A stretch of 64,000 nucleotides of DNA from Truepera radiovictrix DSM 17093 (GTDB lineage: Bacteria > Deinococcota > Deinococci > Deinococcales > Trueperaceae), in the NCBI RefSeq assembly GCF_000092425.1, contig NC_014221.1, forward strand, positions 2,051,001-2,115,000. The letters are read 5' to 3'. Shown piece by piece: positions 8,774 to 17,150 of the stretch; position 1 is the first letter of the stretch, and every line of letters starts with the position of its first letter. The notes under the pieces were generated by a model that was not told where the DNA came from, ran no database searches, and worked only from the letters and a program-made list of their open reading frames with translations. The position numbers and the translations under genes are program-made.

Positions 8774-9005
8774 GACCTGCGCGCGACGCTTTAGCGGGTT
8801 TTCGCTCAGCCCCTAACCCACCGTGGGCCGCCCCGCGAAAATCAAACTAGCGTGGGGGCCTGGCGGCTTATAGCGCGAGAGTTTGTAGGAAGGGACTGAC
8901 GGGTTCTACGCCGCAGCAAGGAGCTTCACTCGGCCCACGCCGCAAAGATGCCCGTGGCACGTGGAGGCTCCCTATACCCACCGGCGCGCTACACCGAGCA
9001 CGGAC

Positions 9006-9260
9006 TTACGCCGCCCCTTTGACCCTTTTGGAGGCGTTGCACGCTCGGTAGTACAGATCGGCGAGCTCGAGGTTGAGCCGCACGAGGTCACGGTCGCGCA
9101 GATCGGCTTCCAGCTTGGCCTTGTAGGCGCCGACGCACTCGGCGAGGCGCTGGCTGTCGCGGCGCGCAGCGTTCGGCCCCCCCAAGCGGCGCTCGAGCTG
9201 CGCGATGAGCGCCTGCGCCGCGCCGCGGTGCCGTTCGCGTTGCGCTTTAGAGAGCTTCAT
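9006..9260 (-). CDS. Small helical hypothetical protein (84 aa)
   Basis: Unrecognised soluble protein, almost entirely charged alpha helix (KAQRERHRGAAQALIAQLERRL...LRDRDLVRLNLELADLYYRA). GAGGGA lies 7 nt before the ATG. It stands alone, with 230 bp of apparently empty DNA before it and the MATE exporter gene after it on the same strand. Confidence 0.6.
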   Translation of the reverse strand: MKLSKAQRERHRGAAQALIAQLERRLGGPNAARRDSQRLAECVGAYKAKLEADLRDRDLVRLNLELADLYYRACNASKRVKGAA

Positions 9261-9372
9261 AGGCGTCCCTCATGAGTCGCGTGAAGTCTATCACACAAGC
9301 TTGTCGTCGGGGTGCGCCGAGGTTTCACCAAGCCTTAACCTCGCCGCCTTTTTTTGTTACGCGGAGCTGCGC

Positions 9373-10860
9373 TTAGGGCTCTAGCGGGGCGTCGCAGCCC
9401 CCCTTGTCGCCCGCAGGGACGCCCCCAAGGGCTGAGCCGGGCGGCATAGGCCTCACCGGCCCGCTCCCTGCAGGCTCGGTTACGCGCGGCGCGGCGGGCT
9501 GGGGCGTGGGCCGCGTCGTGCGGCGAAAGCGCCAGGTAAGGAGCAGCGCTGCGCTCAAAAGCCCCATGACGAGCCCCAACCAGAGCCCCTGCCCCCCGAG
9601 GCCGCCGCGAAACGCGAGCAGCACCCCGGTGCTCAGCCCTACCCCCCAGTACGACGCGAGCGAGATGAGCATCGGCACCCGCGTGTCCTTGAGCCCGCGC
9701 AGCGCCCCCGCCGCGCTGACCTGCAACCCGTCGAACACCTGAAAGGCGGCAGCGAAAGCGAGAAAGCGCGTGGCGGTGCGCACGATGTCGGCGTTTGCGG
9801 GGTCGCCGACGTCGAGGTAGAGCCCCACGACGCGCTCCGGGATGAGCCAGAAGGTCAGCGCGGTGAGGAGCATGAAAGCGGCGCTCAGCGCGATACCGAC
9901 CCCCCCCGCCCGCCGCACCGCCCCCCGTTCGCGGCGGCCCGCCGCCTGGCCGACGCGCACGGCGGTCGCCGTGGCGAGCCCCACGGGCACCATGAACGTA
10001 AAGCTCGCGCTCTGCAGGGCGATCTGGTGCGCGGCGAGCGCGACCGTACCGAAAAGCCCCATCAGCACGGCGGTCGCCGAGAAGAGCCCGGTCTCGAAAC
10101 CCAAGGTGAGGCCGATCGGCCAACCGACGCGCAAAAGCTCGCGGAGCGTCCTGGGCTCGAGCCGCCGCAGGCGCCACAGCTGCACCCACGGCAGCGCTCG
10201 GTGCACGTAAAAGGCCGCCGCGGCGCACATCGACCAGTAGACCAACGCGCTCGCCCAGCCGCTGCCGACGAGCCCGAGGGCGGGCAGCCCGAAGTGACCG
10301 AAGATGAGCGCGTAGTTGGCGACGACGTTGAGCGCGACGCCCAAAAGCGCGATCACCATCACCGGGCGCGGGCGCGCTAGCCCCTCCAAAAGCCCGCGCA
10401 ACCCGGTGAGCCAGAGCGCGGGCAGGTAGCCCCACGCGATAGCGTGCAGGTAGCGCGTCGCGAGCGCCGCCGTCGCCTCCTCTTGCCCCAAAAGGCGCAG
10501 CAAGGGCCCGACCTGCCAAAAGAGCAGCCAAGCCGGGACGCTCAACCCCACGGCCAACACGAGCGACGCGCGCAGCGCGCGCCCGACCTCGGCGCGATCC
10601 CCCGCGCCATAGGCTTGTGACACGGTCGGCCCGACCGCGAACATCACCCCCATGCCGACAATGAGCGCGAAGGTGTAGACGCTCCCGCCCAAGGCGATCC
10701 CCGCGAGCGCCCCCTCGCCGAGGCGGCCGACCATCAGGGTGTCGACGAACGACATGGACATCTGCGCGAGCTGCGCCAGGATGAGGGGGAGCGCGAGCAG
10801 CAGCGTGGCGCGCAGCTCGAGCGCGAGGCTAGTGGAGGTGACGGGGGGAGCGCGGCGCAT
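9373..10860 (-). CDS. MATE-family multidrug/toxin efflux transporter
   Basis: Cation-coupled exporter of the MATE (NorM/DinF) superfamily, 495 aa, about 12 membrane helices in two six-helix halves. Each half begins with the typical pattern: LALPLILAQLAQMSMSFVDTLMVGRLGEGALAGIALG near 20-60, and QIALQSASFTFMVPVGLATATAVRVGQAAG in the second half. The C-terminal 50 residues are a Pro/Gly-rich tail. A TAGAGT -10-like box lies 9 nt before the ATG with no clear ribosome site, so the mRNA may be leaderless. Substrate unknown. Confidence 0.92.
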   Translation of the reverse strand: MRRAPPVTSTSLALELRATLLLALPLILAQLAQMSMSFVDTLMVGRLGEGALAGIALGGSVYTFALIVGMGVMFAVGPTVSQAYGAGDRAEVGRALRASLVLAVGLSVPAWLLFWQVGPLLRLLGQEEATAALATRYLHAIAWGYLPALWLTGLRGLLEGLARPRPVMVIALLGVALNVVANYALIFGHFGLPALGLVGSGWASALVYWSMCAAAAFYVHRALPWVQLWRLRRLEPRTLRELLRVGWPIGLTLGFETGLFSATAVLMGLFGTVALAAHQIALQSASFTFMVPVGLATATAVRVGQAAGRRERGAVRRAGGVGIALSAAFMLLTALTFWLIPERVVGLYLDVGDPANADIVRTATRFLAFAAAFQVFDGLQVSAAGALRGLKDTRVPMLISLASYWGVGLSTGVLLAFRGGLGGQGLWLGLVMGLLSAALLLTWRFRRTTRPTPQPAAPRVTEPAGSGPVRPMPPGSALGGVPAGDKGGCDAPLEP

Positions 10861-10972
10861 AACGGCTCAACTCTACGCGCAAAGCGCCCCGTGCGCGGGT
10901 GCGGCGCGCGACCAGAGGAGCACTGTTCGGCACGCCCCTGTTCCCCCGAACCCCCCCCCGATAGGGTAAAGC

Positions 10973-11935
10973 ATGGCAACGATCGGCTACCACGCCTCGC
11001 ACGAACAGTACCCCCCGAGCCAGCTCCTAAGGTACGCTCAGGCAGCCGAGCGGGCTGGGTTCACAGCGGCCATGTGTTCGGATCACTTCTACCCCTGGAG
11101 CGAGCGGCAGGGCCAGAGCGGCTTCGCCTGGTCGTGGCTGGGCGCGGCGCTGCAGGCGACCGAGCTGCCCTTTGGCGTCGTGAACGCGCCGGGCGGCCGC
11201 TACCACCCGGCCATCGTCGCGCAGGCGGCGGCGACGCTCGCCGAGATGTTCCCGGGGCGCTTCTGGCTCGCTCTGGGCAGCGGGCAGAACCTCAACGAAC
11301 ACCCGCTCGCGCAACCTTGGCCGAGCAAAGCCGAGCGCAACGAGCGCCTTTTGGAGGCCGCCGAGGTCATGCGCGCGCTCTGGCGCGGTGAACGGGTCAC
11401 CCACCGCGGCCACTTCGGGCTTAACGGCGCGCAGCTCTACACCCGGCCAGCGGAGCCGCCCAAGCTCGTCGGCGCGGCGATCACCCCCGAGACGGCCGCG
11501 TGGGTCGGGTCTTGGGCGGACGCGCTCATCACGGTCAACAAACCGACCGACGAGCTTAGGGAGGTCGTAGACGCCTTTCAGGGGGGTGCGGGGCGCGGCA
11601 AACCGATGCTCTTACAGCTGCAGCTCGCCTACGCGCCCACCGAACAGGAGGCCGAGCGGGCCGCGTTTGAGGCGTGGCGGACGAACATCTTCGACAGCCC
11701 CGTGCTCGCCAACCTGCCGAACCCCGAAGCTTTCGACGCCGCCGCCGCGTTTGTCAAACCGAGCGACCTGCGCGGCCCGGTGCGCGTCTCGGCCGACCTC
11801 GAGCAGCACCTCGACCGGCTGCACGAGCTTTTGGCGCTGGGCTTTTCGGAGGTCTATCTACATAACGTCCACCCCGACCAGCACCGCTTCGTGCGCGACT
11901 TCGGCGCGCGGGTGCTGCCGCGCTTACCCAAGTAA
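10973..11935 (+). CDS. Luciferase-like (LLM class) flavin-dependent oxidoreductase
   Basis: TIM-barrel flavoenzyme of the bacterial luciferase-like superfamily, 320 aa, cytosolic. It resembles the non-F420 flavinoid oxidoreductase subgroup (TIGR03885-like; from memory, not searched). Motifs: IGYHASHEQYPPSQLLRYAQAAERAGF at the N-terminus, CSDHFYPW, GVVNAPGGRYHPAIVAQAAATLAEMFPGRFWLALGSGQ and LGFSEVYLHNVHPDQ near the end. A TAGGGT box at 10962-10967 lies 5 nt before the ATG, suggesting leaderless translation. It diverges from the MATE exporter, so the pair might share regulation. Substrate unknown. Confidence 0.88.
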   Translation: MATIGYHASHEQYPPSQLLRYAQAAERAGFTAAMCSDHFYPWSERQGQSGFAWSWLGAALQATELPFGVVNAPGGRYHPAIVAQAAATLAEMFPGRFWLALGSGQNLNEHPLAQPWPSKAERNERLLEAAEVMRALWRGERVTHRGHFGLNGAQLYTRPAEPPKLVGAAITPETAAWVGSWADALITVNKPTDELREVVDAFQGGAGRGKPMLLQLQLAYAPTEQEAERAAFEAWRTNIFDSPVLANLPNPEAFDAAAAFVKPSDLRGPVRVSADLEQHLDRLHELLALGFSEVYLHNVHPDQHRFVRDFGARVLPRLPK

Positions 11936-11978
11936 CGCGCCGGGGCGGCTCATAACGCCGCTCTGGGGGGTGAGCCGG

Positions 11979-11984
11979 TATAAT
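11979..11984 (+). promoter_or_regulatory. Consensus -10 box of alaS
   Basis: TATAAT at 11979-11984 is a perfect -10 hexamer. It overlaps the ATG at 11983, so that ATG cannot be the start of translation; the transcript must begin near 11991 and the GTG at 12007 is used. No good -35 is seen. Confidence 0.65.
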
Positions 11985-12006
11985 GGGCCGTTACGTAGGA
12001 GGCCAC

Positions 12007-14760
12007 GTGCAGAGCCACACCCAGTCACCGACCAATGCGCCGAGCGCCAGCGACCGCAGCCAAGCGGGCACCAGCCCAGACGCGCTACGGCGCAAGTTCC
12101 TCGAGTTCTTCCGCAGCAAAGGGCACCTCATCTACCCGTCGGCGCCCCTTAAGAGCGACGACCCGGGTTTGCTGTTCAACGTCGCCGGGATGCAGCAGTT
12201 CAAACCCTACTTCCAGGGCGCGACGCCCAAGTTTCCGGGTGTCGAGGGGGTCTGGCCGCGCGTCGCGACGAGCCAGAAGTGCATGCGCGCCGGCGGCAAG
12301 GACTCGGACATCGAGAACGTCGGGCGCACGCGGCGGCACCACACGTTTTTCGAGATGCTCGGCAACTTCTCCTTCGGCGACTACTTCAAGCGCGAGGCGA
12401 TCGGGTGGGCGTGGGAGTTTCTCACCGCACCCGAGTGGCTCGGCCTCGACCCCGAGAGGCTTTACGCCACGGTCTACCTGGACGACGACGAAGCCTACAA
12501 CATCTGGAAAGACGAGGTCGGGTTGCCCGAGGCGCGCCTGTCGCGCTTCGGTGAGGGCGAGAACTTCTGGCCCGCCAACGCCATTAAAGACGAGCGTTCG
12601 GGCCCCTGCGGGCCCTGCTCGGAGATCTTTTACGACCGCGGCCCCGCGTACGGCTCGCCGGACGAGACCGGCCCCAACACCGGCTCCGGCGACCGCTTTG
12701 TCGAGATCTGGAACCTCGTCTTCACCCAGTTCAACCTCGAAAACGGCGTGCTGACGCCCTTGCCGCAGCAGAACATCGACACGGGCGCCGGTTTAGAGCG
12801 CTTCGCGGCGGTCATCGCGGACGTCAAAGACGCCTACGCCACCGAGCTCTTTCAACCGATCATCCGGCGCCTAGAGCGGCTCTCCGGCGTCCCCTACCGT
12901 GACCTCGAGAGCGTTCACCACCGCATCATCGCCGACCACGTGCGCTCGGTGAGCATGTGCATCGCTGACGGTATCCTGCCCGCCAATGACGGCGCGGGGT
13001 ACGTCATCAAGATGCTCCTGCGCCGCGCGTCGCGCCAGGCGTACCTGCTCGGACTGCGCGAACCGGTTTTGCACCAGCTCGTGAGCGGCGTCGTCGAGGC
13101 CATGGGTGAGGCCTACCCCGAGGTCAAAGACGCGCAGGCGCGCATCGAGGGGATCGTGCGCGCCGAAGAGGAGAGCTTTTTGCGCACCTTAGAGAGCGGG
13201 ATCGCCCGCGTCTCCGGGCTTTTGGACGAGCTAGGCGGCGACACCCTGCCCGGCGACGTGGCCTTCGACCTCTGGCAGACCTACGGCTTCCCCTTGGACC
13301 TCACCGAGGAGATGGCCCAGGAGCGTGGCGTGCGGGTCGACCGCGAGGGGTACGCGCACGCGCGCGAAGCGGCGCGCAGCCTGTCCCGAGCGGCGCGCGG
13401 TGAGGGCGCGCTGTTCGGGGGCACCGACGTCTTCGGGCAGCTTGCCGAGGCGCACGGTGAGACGGCGTTCGTGGGTTACAGCGCCCGCGACGCCGAAGCG
13501 GCGGTGCGCGCGCTCGTGCAGGGGGGCGAGGCCGTCTCCGAGGCGGGCGAAGGGACGCATGTCCAGGTCGTCTTGGACACCACCCCCTTCTACGCCGAGG
13601 GGGGCGGACAGGTCGGCGACGCGGGCGTGCTCGAGTGGCGTGGCGGCGACCATGAGGGCAAAGCCTTGGTCACCACCACGACCAAGACCAAAGGCGGCGT
13701 GGTCGTCCACCACGCGCGCGTGCTGCGCGGCACGCTCAAAACCGGCCAACGCGTGCGCGCCGCGGTGGACCCGAGCCGCACAGAGACCGAAAAGCACCAC
13801 ACCGCCACGCACCTCCTGCACGCGGCGCTGCGGAGCGTCTTGGGGACGCACGTGGCGCAGGCGGGCTCGCTGGTGGCGCCCGAGCGGCTGCGCTTTGACT
13901 TCTCGCACCCGCAACCGCTCTCCGAAAGCGAGCTGCGGCGCCTCGAGGCCCTCGTCAACCGCTGGATCCAGGCTGACTTCACCGTCTCGTGGCGGGTCGT
14001 ACCGTTAGAGGAGGCGCGCGCCGCGGGCGCCATGATGCTCTTCGGCGAGAAGTACGGCGCGAACGTGCGGATGGTCTCGGTAACGCCCGAGCGTGACCCT
14101 AAGAGCAGCGTCTCCACCGAGCTCTGCGGCGGCACCCACGTCGCGCGCACGGGGACGCTCGGGGTGTTTGTGATCACGGGTGAGGAGGCGGTCTCGGCGG
14201 GGGTGCGGCGCGTCGAAGCCCTGGTTGGCGAGGCGGCGCTAAGCTACCTCGCCGACCTGCGCGCGACGCTTGCGGCGGCCGCTAAAAGCCTCGGGGTCAC
14301 ACCCGGCGAGCTGGGGCCCCGGTTGGAGAGGCTGCAGAGCGACCTTAAAGCGGCGCAGCGCACGGCGGCCGAGCTCCGCGACCGCCTCGCTGCGGCGCAG
14401 ACCGCGGGCGAATCGGGGCTCGAGGTAAGCGAGGCGGGCGGTTTCAGCTACGCCGTTGCGCAGTTGGGCGGCCTCGACGCAAGCGCCCTGCGCGGGGCGG
14501 CCGACCGGCTCCTGGCGCGCTCGGGCGCCGACCTCGTGGTCGTCGGCAGCGGCCCGCTGCTCGTCGTCAAGGCGAGCGACGCGGCGCAGGCGCGCGGCGC
14601 GCACGCGGGTCGGCTCGTCGGCGAGATCGCGCGGCGGGCGGGCGGCGGCGGCGGCGGGCGGCCCAACCTGGCCCAAGCGGGCGTCAAAGACCCCGCGCAG
14701 CTCGGCCGAGCGCTCGCCGCTTTGCCTGACATCCTCGAGCATCTGGCGGGGGGCGCTTAG
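12007..14760 (+). CDS. alaS: Alanyl-tRNA synthetase
   Basis: Charges tRNA-Ala, 917 aa. The start is set at GTG 12007, which follows AGGAGG, because the in-frame ATG at 11983 lies within the -10 box. Domain order: class II catalytic core from about residue 20 (LRRKFLEFFRSKGH, TSQKCMRAGGKDSDIENVGRTRRHHTFFEMLGNFSFGDY), tRNA-recognition domain, editing domain with the zinc motifs HTATHLLHA and CGGTHVARTG, and the C-terminal C-Ala/DHHA1 domain with a Gly-rich RRAGGGGGGRPNLAQAG. All key residues are present. The stop is followed at once by the HAD phosphatase gene. A tRNA-Ala gene lies at 59626. Confidence 0.97.
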   Translation: MQSHTQSPTNAPSASDRSQAGTSPDALRRKFLEFFRSKGHLIYPSAPLKSDDPGLLFNVAGMQQFKPYFQGATPKFPGVEGVWPRVATSQKCMRAGGKDSDIENVGRTRRHHTFFEMLGNFSFGDYFKREAIGWAWEFLTAPEWLGLDPERLYATVYLDDDEAYNIWKDEVGLPEARLSRFGEGENFWPANAIKDERSGPCGPCSEIFYDRGPAYGSPDETGPNTGSGDRFVEIWNLVFTQFNLENGVLTPLPQQNIDTGAGLERFAAVIADVKDAYATELFQPIIRRLERLSGVPYRDLESVHHRIIADHVRSVSMCIADGILPANDGAGYVIKMLLRRASRQAYLLGLREPVLHQLVSGVVEAMGEAYPEVKDAQARIEGIVRAEEESFLRTLESGIARVSGLLDELGGDTLPGDVAFDLWQTYGFPLDLTEEMAQERGVRVDREGYAHAREAARSLSRAARGEGALFGGTDVFGQLAEAHGETAFVGYSARDAEAAVRALVQGGEAVSEAGEGTHVQVVLDTTPFYAEGGGQVGDAGVLEWRGGDHEGKALVTTTTKTKGGVVVHHARVLRGTLKTGQRVRAAVDPSRTETEKHHTATHLLHAALRSVLGTHVAQAGSLVAPERLRFDFSHPQPLSESELRRLEALVNRWIQADFTVSWRVVPLEEARAAGAMMLFGEKYGANVRMVSVTPERDPKSSVSTELCGGTHVARTGTLGVFVITGEEAVSAGVRRVEALVGEAALSYLADLRATLAAAAKSLGVTPGELGPRLERLQSDLKAAQRTAAELRDRLAAAQTAGESGLEVSEAGGFSYAVAQLGGLDASALRGAADRLLARSGADLVVVGSGPLLVVKASDAAQARGAHAGRLVGEIARRAGGGGGGRPNLAQAGVKDPAQLGRALAALPDILEHLAGGA

Positions 14761-14761
14761 C

Positions 14762-15559
14762 ATCTCGCCGCTACCCAAACTTATCGCCCTCGACCTCGAC
14801 GGGACGCTGCTGACCTCGGACAAGACCCTCTCGCCGCGCACCGTCCAGGCGGTCGAGCGCGTCACGCGGGCGGGGACCAAGGTGGTGCTCTGCACGGGTC
14901 GCCCCCCCCGCACCGCGCGGCCCTTCGCCGAGCGGCTGAAGCTCGTTGAGCTCGCCATCGTCTACAACGGCGGCGCGATCTACGACTTTGCGCGGGACAC
15001 GGCGCTCTGCCGCTATGACTTTCCCGTAGCGGTCGCGCACGAGGCCATCGAGCGCCTCCGCGCGCGCTACCCGGACGTCATGTGCGGCGCCGAGACCGCC
15101 TACGGCTGGTTTGTCGACACCGCGCGCTACGAGATCGTGCGGCGCGGCCGGGTCCCCTACGAGACCGAACCCGACGGCGTCGGCGAGGTCGAACGCTTTT
15201 TACGTGAGAGCGTCACCAAGCTGCTCTTCTGGCACCCGACCGCGAGCGCCGAAACGCTCGCCGCGGCGCTTGACGGCGTCTCGGTCCACTGCACCTGGAG
15301 CATGCCGGGGCTTTTGGAAGTGATCGCCCCGGAGGTCAACAAACAGGTCGCCCTGGCGCGCGTCGCCGCCGACTTGGGCCTTCAGGCGCGCGAGGTCGCG
15401 GCCTTCGGCGACCAGAACAACGACAAGGAGATGCTCGCTTGGGCGGGCCTGGGCGTGGCGATGGGTAACGGCAGCGAGAGCGTGCGCGCGCTCGCCGACC
15501 TCGTCGCCCCCAGCAACGACGAGGACGGCGTAGCGCAGGTGCTCGAGGCGTGGCTCTAG
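14762..15559 (+). CDS. Cof-type HAD-IIB family phosphatase, probable ATC start
   Basis: Hydrolase of the HAD superfamily (265 aa), likely acting on a sugar or nucleotide phosphate. Motif I LIALDLDGTLL, motif II VLCTGRPP, motif III Lys in EVNKQVAL and motif IV AFGDQNNDKEML are intact, with the IIB cap between about 80 and 190. No ATG, GTG or TTG is in frame near the N-terminus: ATC at 14762 stands where the start is expected, directly after the alaS stop; a CTG at 14726 is the other option. The start is therefore uncertain; the reading frame itself is secure. Confidence 0.88.
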   Translation: MSPLPKLIALDLDGTLLTSDKTLSPRTVQAVERVTRAGTKVVLCTGRPPRTARPFAERLKLVELAIVYNGGAIYDFARDTALCRYDFPVAVAHEAIERLRARYPDVMCGAETAYGWFVDTARYEIVRRGRVPYETEPDGVGEVERFLRESVTKLLFWHPTASAETLAAALDGVSVHCTWSMPGLLEVIAPEVNKQVALARVAADLGLQAREVAAFGDQNNDKEMLAWAGLGVAMGNGSESVRALADLVAPSNDEDGVAQVLEAWL

Positions 15560-15569
15560 GGGCGCTGCG

Positions 15570-16034
15570 GTGAGCGAGGTGGTGCTCGCCCTCGACGTCG
15601 GCGAGCGCCGCATCGGCGTGGCGCGCGGCGAGGTCGGTTCGCCCTTCGCCTTCGGGCGGGGCGTCATCGCGCGCCGGAGCCTCCGAGCGGACGTCGCGGC
15701 GGTTCGAGCGCTCGCCGACGCCGAGGGGGCGGCGCGCGTCGTCGTGGGTCTGCCGCGCCGCCTACGGGGCGGCGACTCGGCGCAGACCTCCCGGGTGCGC
15801 GCCTTTGCGGCGCAGCTTCAGGCCGCGGGGCTCGAGGTGGTGTTCGAGGACGAGCGCTTTACGAGCCGGATCGCCACGCAGAGCCTGGTGAAAAGCGGCC
15901 TCAAACGGGGCCAGCGGCAGGAAAAGGGGCGCGTCGACGAGGGGGCGGCGGTCTTGATCCTTGAAACCTACCTCGCGAAAGCGCGCGCGCCTCGCGCCCC
16001 CGCTAGCGACGCACCGGATCACGACCCCTCATGA
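15570..16034 (+). CDS. ruvX: Putative Holliday junction resolvase / pre-16S rRNA nuclease YqgF
   Basis: RuvX/YqgF RNase H-fold nuclease (154 aa), which in well-studied bacteria matures the 5' end of 16S rRNA. Residues: ALDVGERRIGVA (first catalytic Asp, about residue 9), VVVGLPRRLRGGDSAQ, FEDERFTSRIA (Glu/Asp cluster) and DEGAAVLILETYL with the last catalytic Asp. GTG start 10 nt after the HAD phosphatase stop; it appears to be in one transcription unit with alaS and the phosphatase. Confidence 0.92.
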   Translation: MSEVVLALDVGERRIGVARGEVGSPFAFGRGVIARRSLRADVAAVRALADAEGAARVVVGLPRRLRGGDSAQTSRVRAFAAQLQAAGLEVVFEDERFTSRIATQSLVKSGLKRGQRQEKGRVDEGAAVLILETYLAKARAPRAPASDAPDHDPS

Positions 16035-16055
16035 GGCGCGGGGTAAGCTAGGGGC

Positions 16056-17123
16056 GTGGAAGCGTCCCTCCCCGACCCCCAGTCACGACCTCAGGGGCCG
16101 CCGCGCTGGCTCAAGCTGCTCGGCGGCCTTCTCCTCCTGGCCGCGCTCGCTTTCGGTCTCCTAGCGTGGTGGGCAGGGAGGCTCCTCGCCCCCGCCGCGC
16201 CGGGAGCGACCCACGAGACGGAGCTCGAGGTGCTCCCCGGTTGGGGCGCCTATGAGGTCGCGAGCGCCCTCGAAGGTGCCGGCCTCGTCCGCAGCGGCCG
16301 CGTTTTCAGCCTCTACCTGCGCGCCGCCGGGCTCGACCGCAGCGTCGGCGAAGGGCTCTACAGCTTGAGCCCCAGCCTCAGCACCCCCGAGATCGCCCGC
16401 CGCCTCGCCGCAGGGGGCCGCGTGCGCACCGTCACGGTGGTTATCCCCGAGGGGTTTCGCGCCGCGCAAGTCGCCGAACGCCTCGCCGCGCTCGAGCTCG
16501 GCGGCCCCGAACTCGGCGCGCTGATTGCCGACCCCGGCGACCTGCGCCCCGCGTTCGTCCCCGAAGGGGTGGGGCTCGAGGGCTACCTCTTCCCCGCCTC
16601 CTACGAGCTGCCCCTCCAGGCCACCGCCGAGGGCGTGCTGCGCGCCATGCTGAGCCGCTTCGAGCGCGTCCTGACCCCCGAACGGCGCGCCAAGCTCGAA
16701 GCCCTCGGTTTGAGCGTCCACGAGTGGGTCACGCTCGCCAGCATGATCCAGGCCGAGGCGGGCCACTACGATGAAATGCCGATCATCGCGGGGGTGTTTT
16801 TAAACCGGCTCGAGCTCGGGATGCCGCTCCAGTCCGACCCCACCGTGGCTTACGGGCTGGGTAAACGCCTCCCCGAACTCAGCGCGTTAGAGGGCGACCT
16901 GCAGCGCGACCACCCCTGGAACACATACACCCGCACGGGCCTCCCCGTAGGCCCCATCGGCAACCCCGGCGAGCACGCCCTAGAGGTCGTCTTTCACGCC
17001 CAACGGACGAACGAGGACGGCGAGCCGTACCTCTACTTTCTGCACGGCCTCGGCGGCGAGTTTCGGCCCAACCTGACGCTAGAGGACCACAACCGTGACA
17101 TCGAGCTCTTTTTGCGCCCGTAG
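16056..17123 (+). CDS. mltG: Endolytic murein transglycosylase MltG
   Basis: Inner-membrane lytic transglycosylase that cuts nascent peptidoglycan strands, 355 aa. A cytoplasmic tail precedes one membrane span (about 24-44), then a LysM-like subdomain and the YceG catalytic domain. LASMIQAEAGHYDEMPIIAGVFLNRLELGMPLQSDPTVAYGLG carries the catalytic Glu, and YTRTGLPVGPIGNPGEHAL is the family's second motif. GTG start; TAAGCT at 16044-16049 lies 6 nt before it, so a leaderless internal promoter is likely although the gene lies close behind ruvX. Confidence 0.94.
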   Translation: MEASLPDPQSRPQGPPRWLKLLGGLLLLAALAFGLLAWWAGRLLAPAAPGATHETELEVLPGWGAYEVASALEGAGLVRSGRVFSLYLRAAGLDRSVGEGLYSLSPSLSTPEIARRLAAGGRVRTVTVVIPEGFRAAQVAERLAALELGGPELGALIADPGDLRPAFVPEGVGLEGYLFPASYELPLQATAEGVLRAMLSRFERVLTPERRAKLEALGLSVHEWVTLASMIQAEAGHYDEMPIIAGVFLNRLELGMPLQSDPTVAYGLGKRLPELSALEGDLQRDHPWNTYTRTGLPVGPIGNPGEHALEVVFHAQRTNEDGEPYLYFLHGLGGEFRPNLTLEDHNRDIELFLRP

Positions 17124-17150
17124 CGTTCGGGTGCGGCGGGGGGGGGCGCG

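Noticed and set aside
9335-10531. 398-codon minus-strand frame rich in Ala and Arg
   Set aside because: An out-of-frame shadow of the MATE transporter; composition is typical of high-GC shadows.
11983-12006. ATG 11983 as start of alaS
   Set aside because: It overlaps the perfect TATAAT box; the GTG at 12007 has AGGAGG at the right distance.
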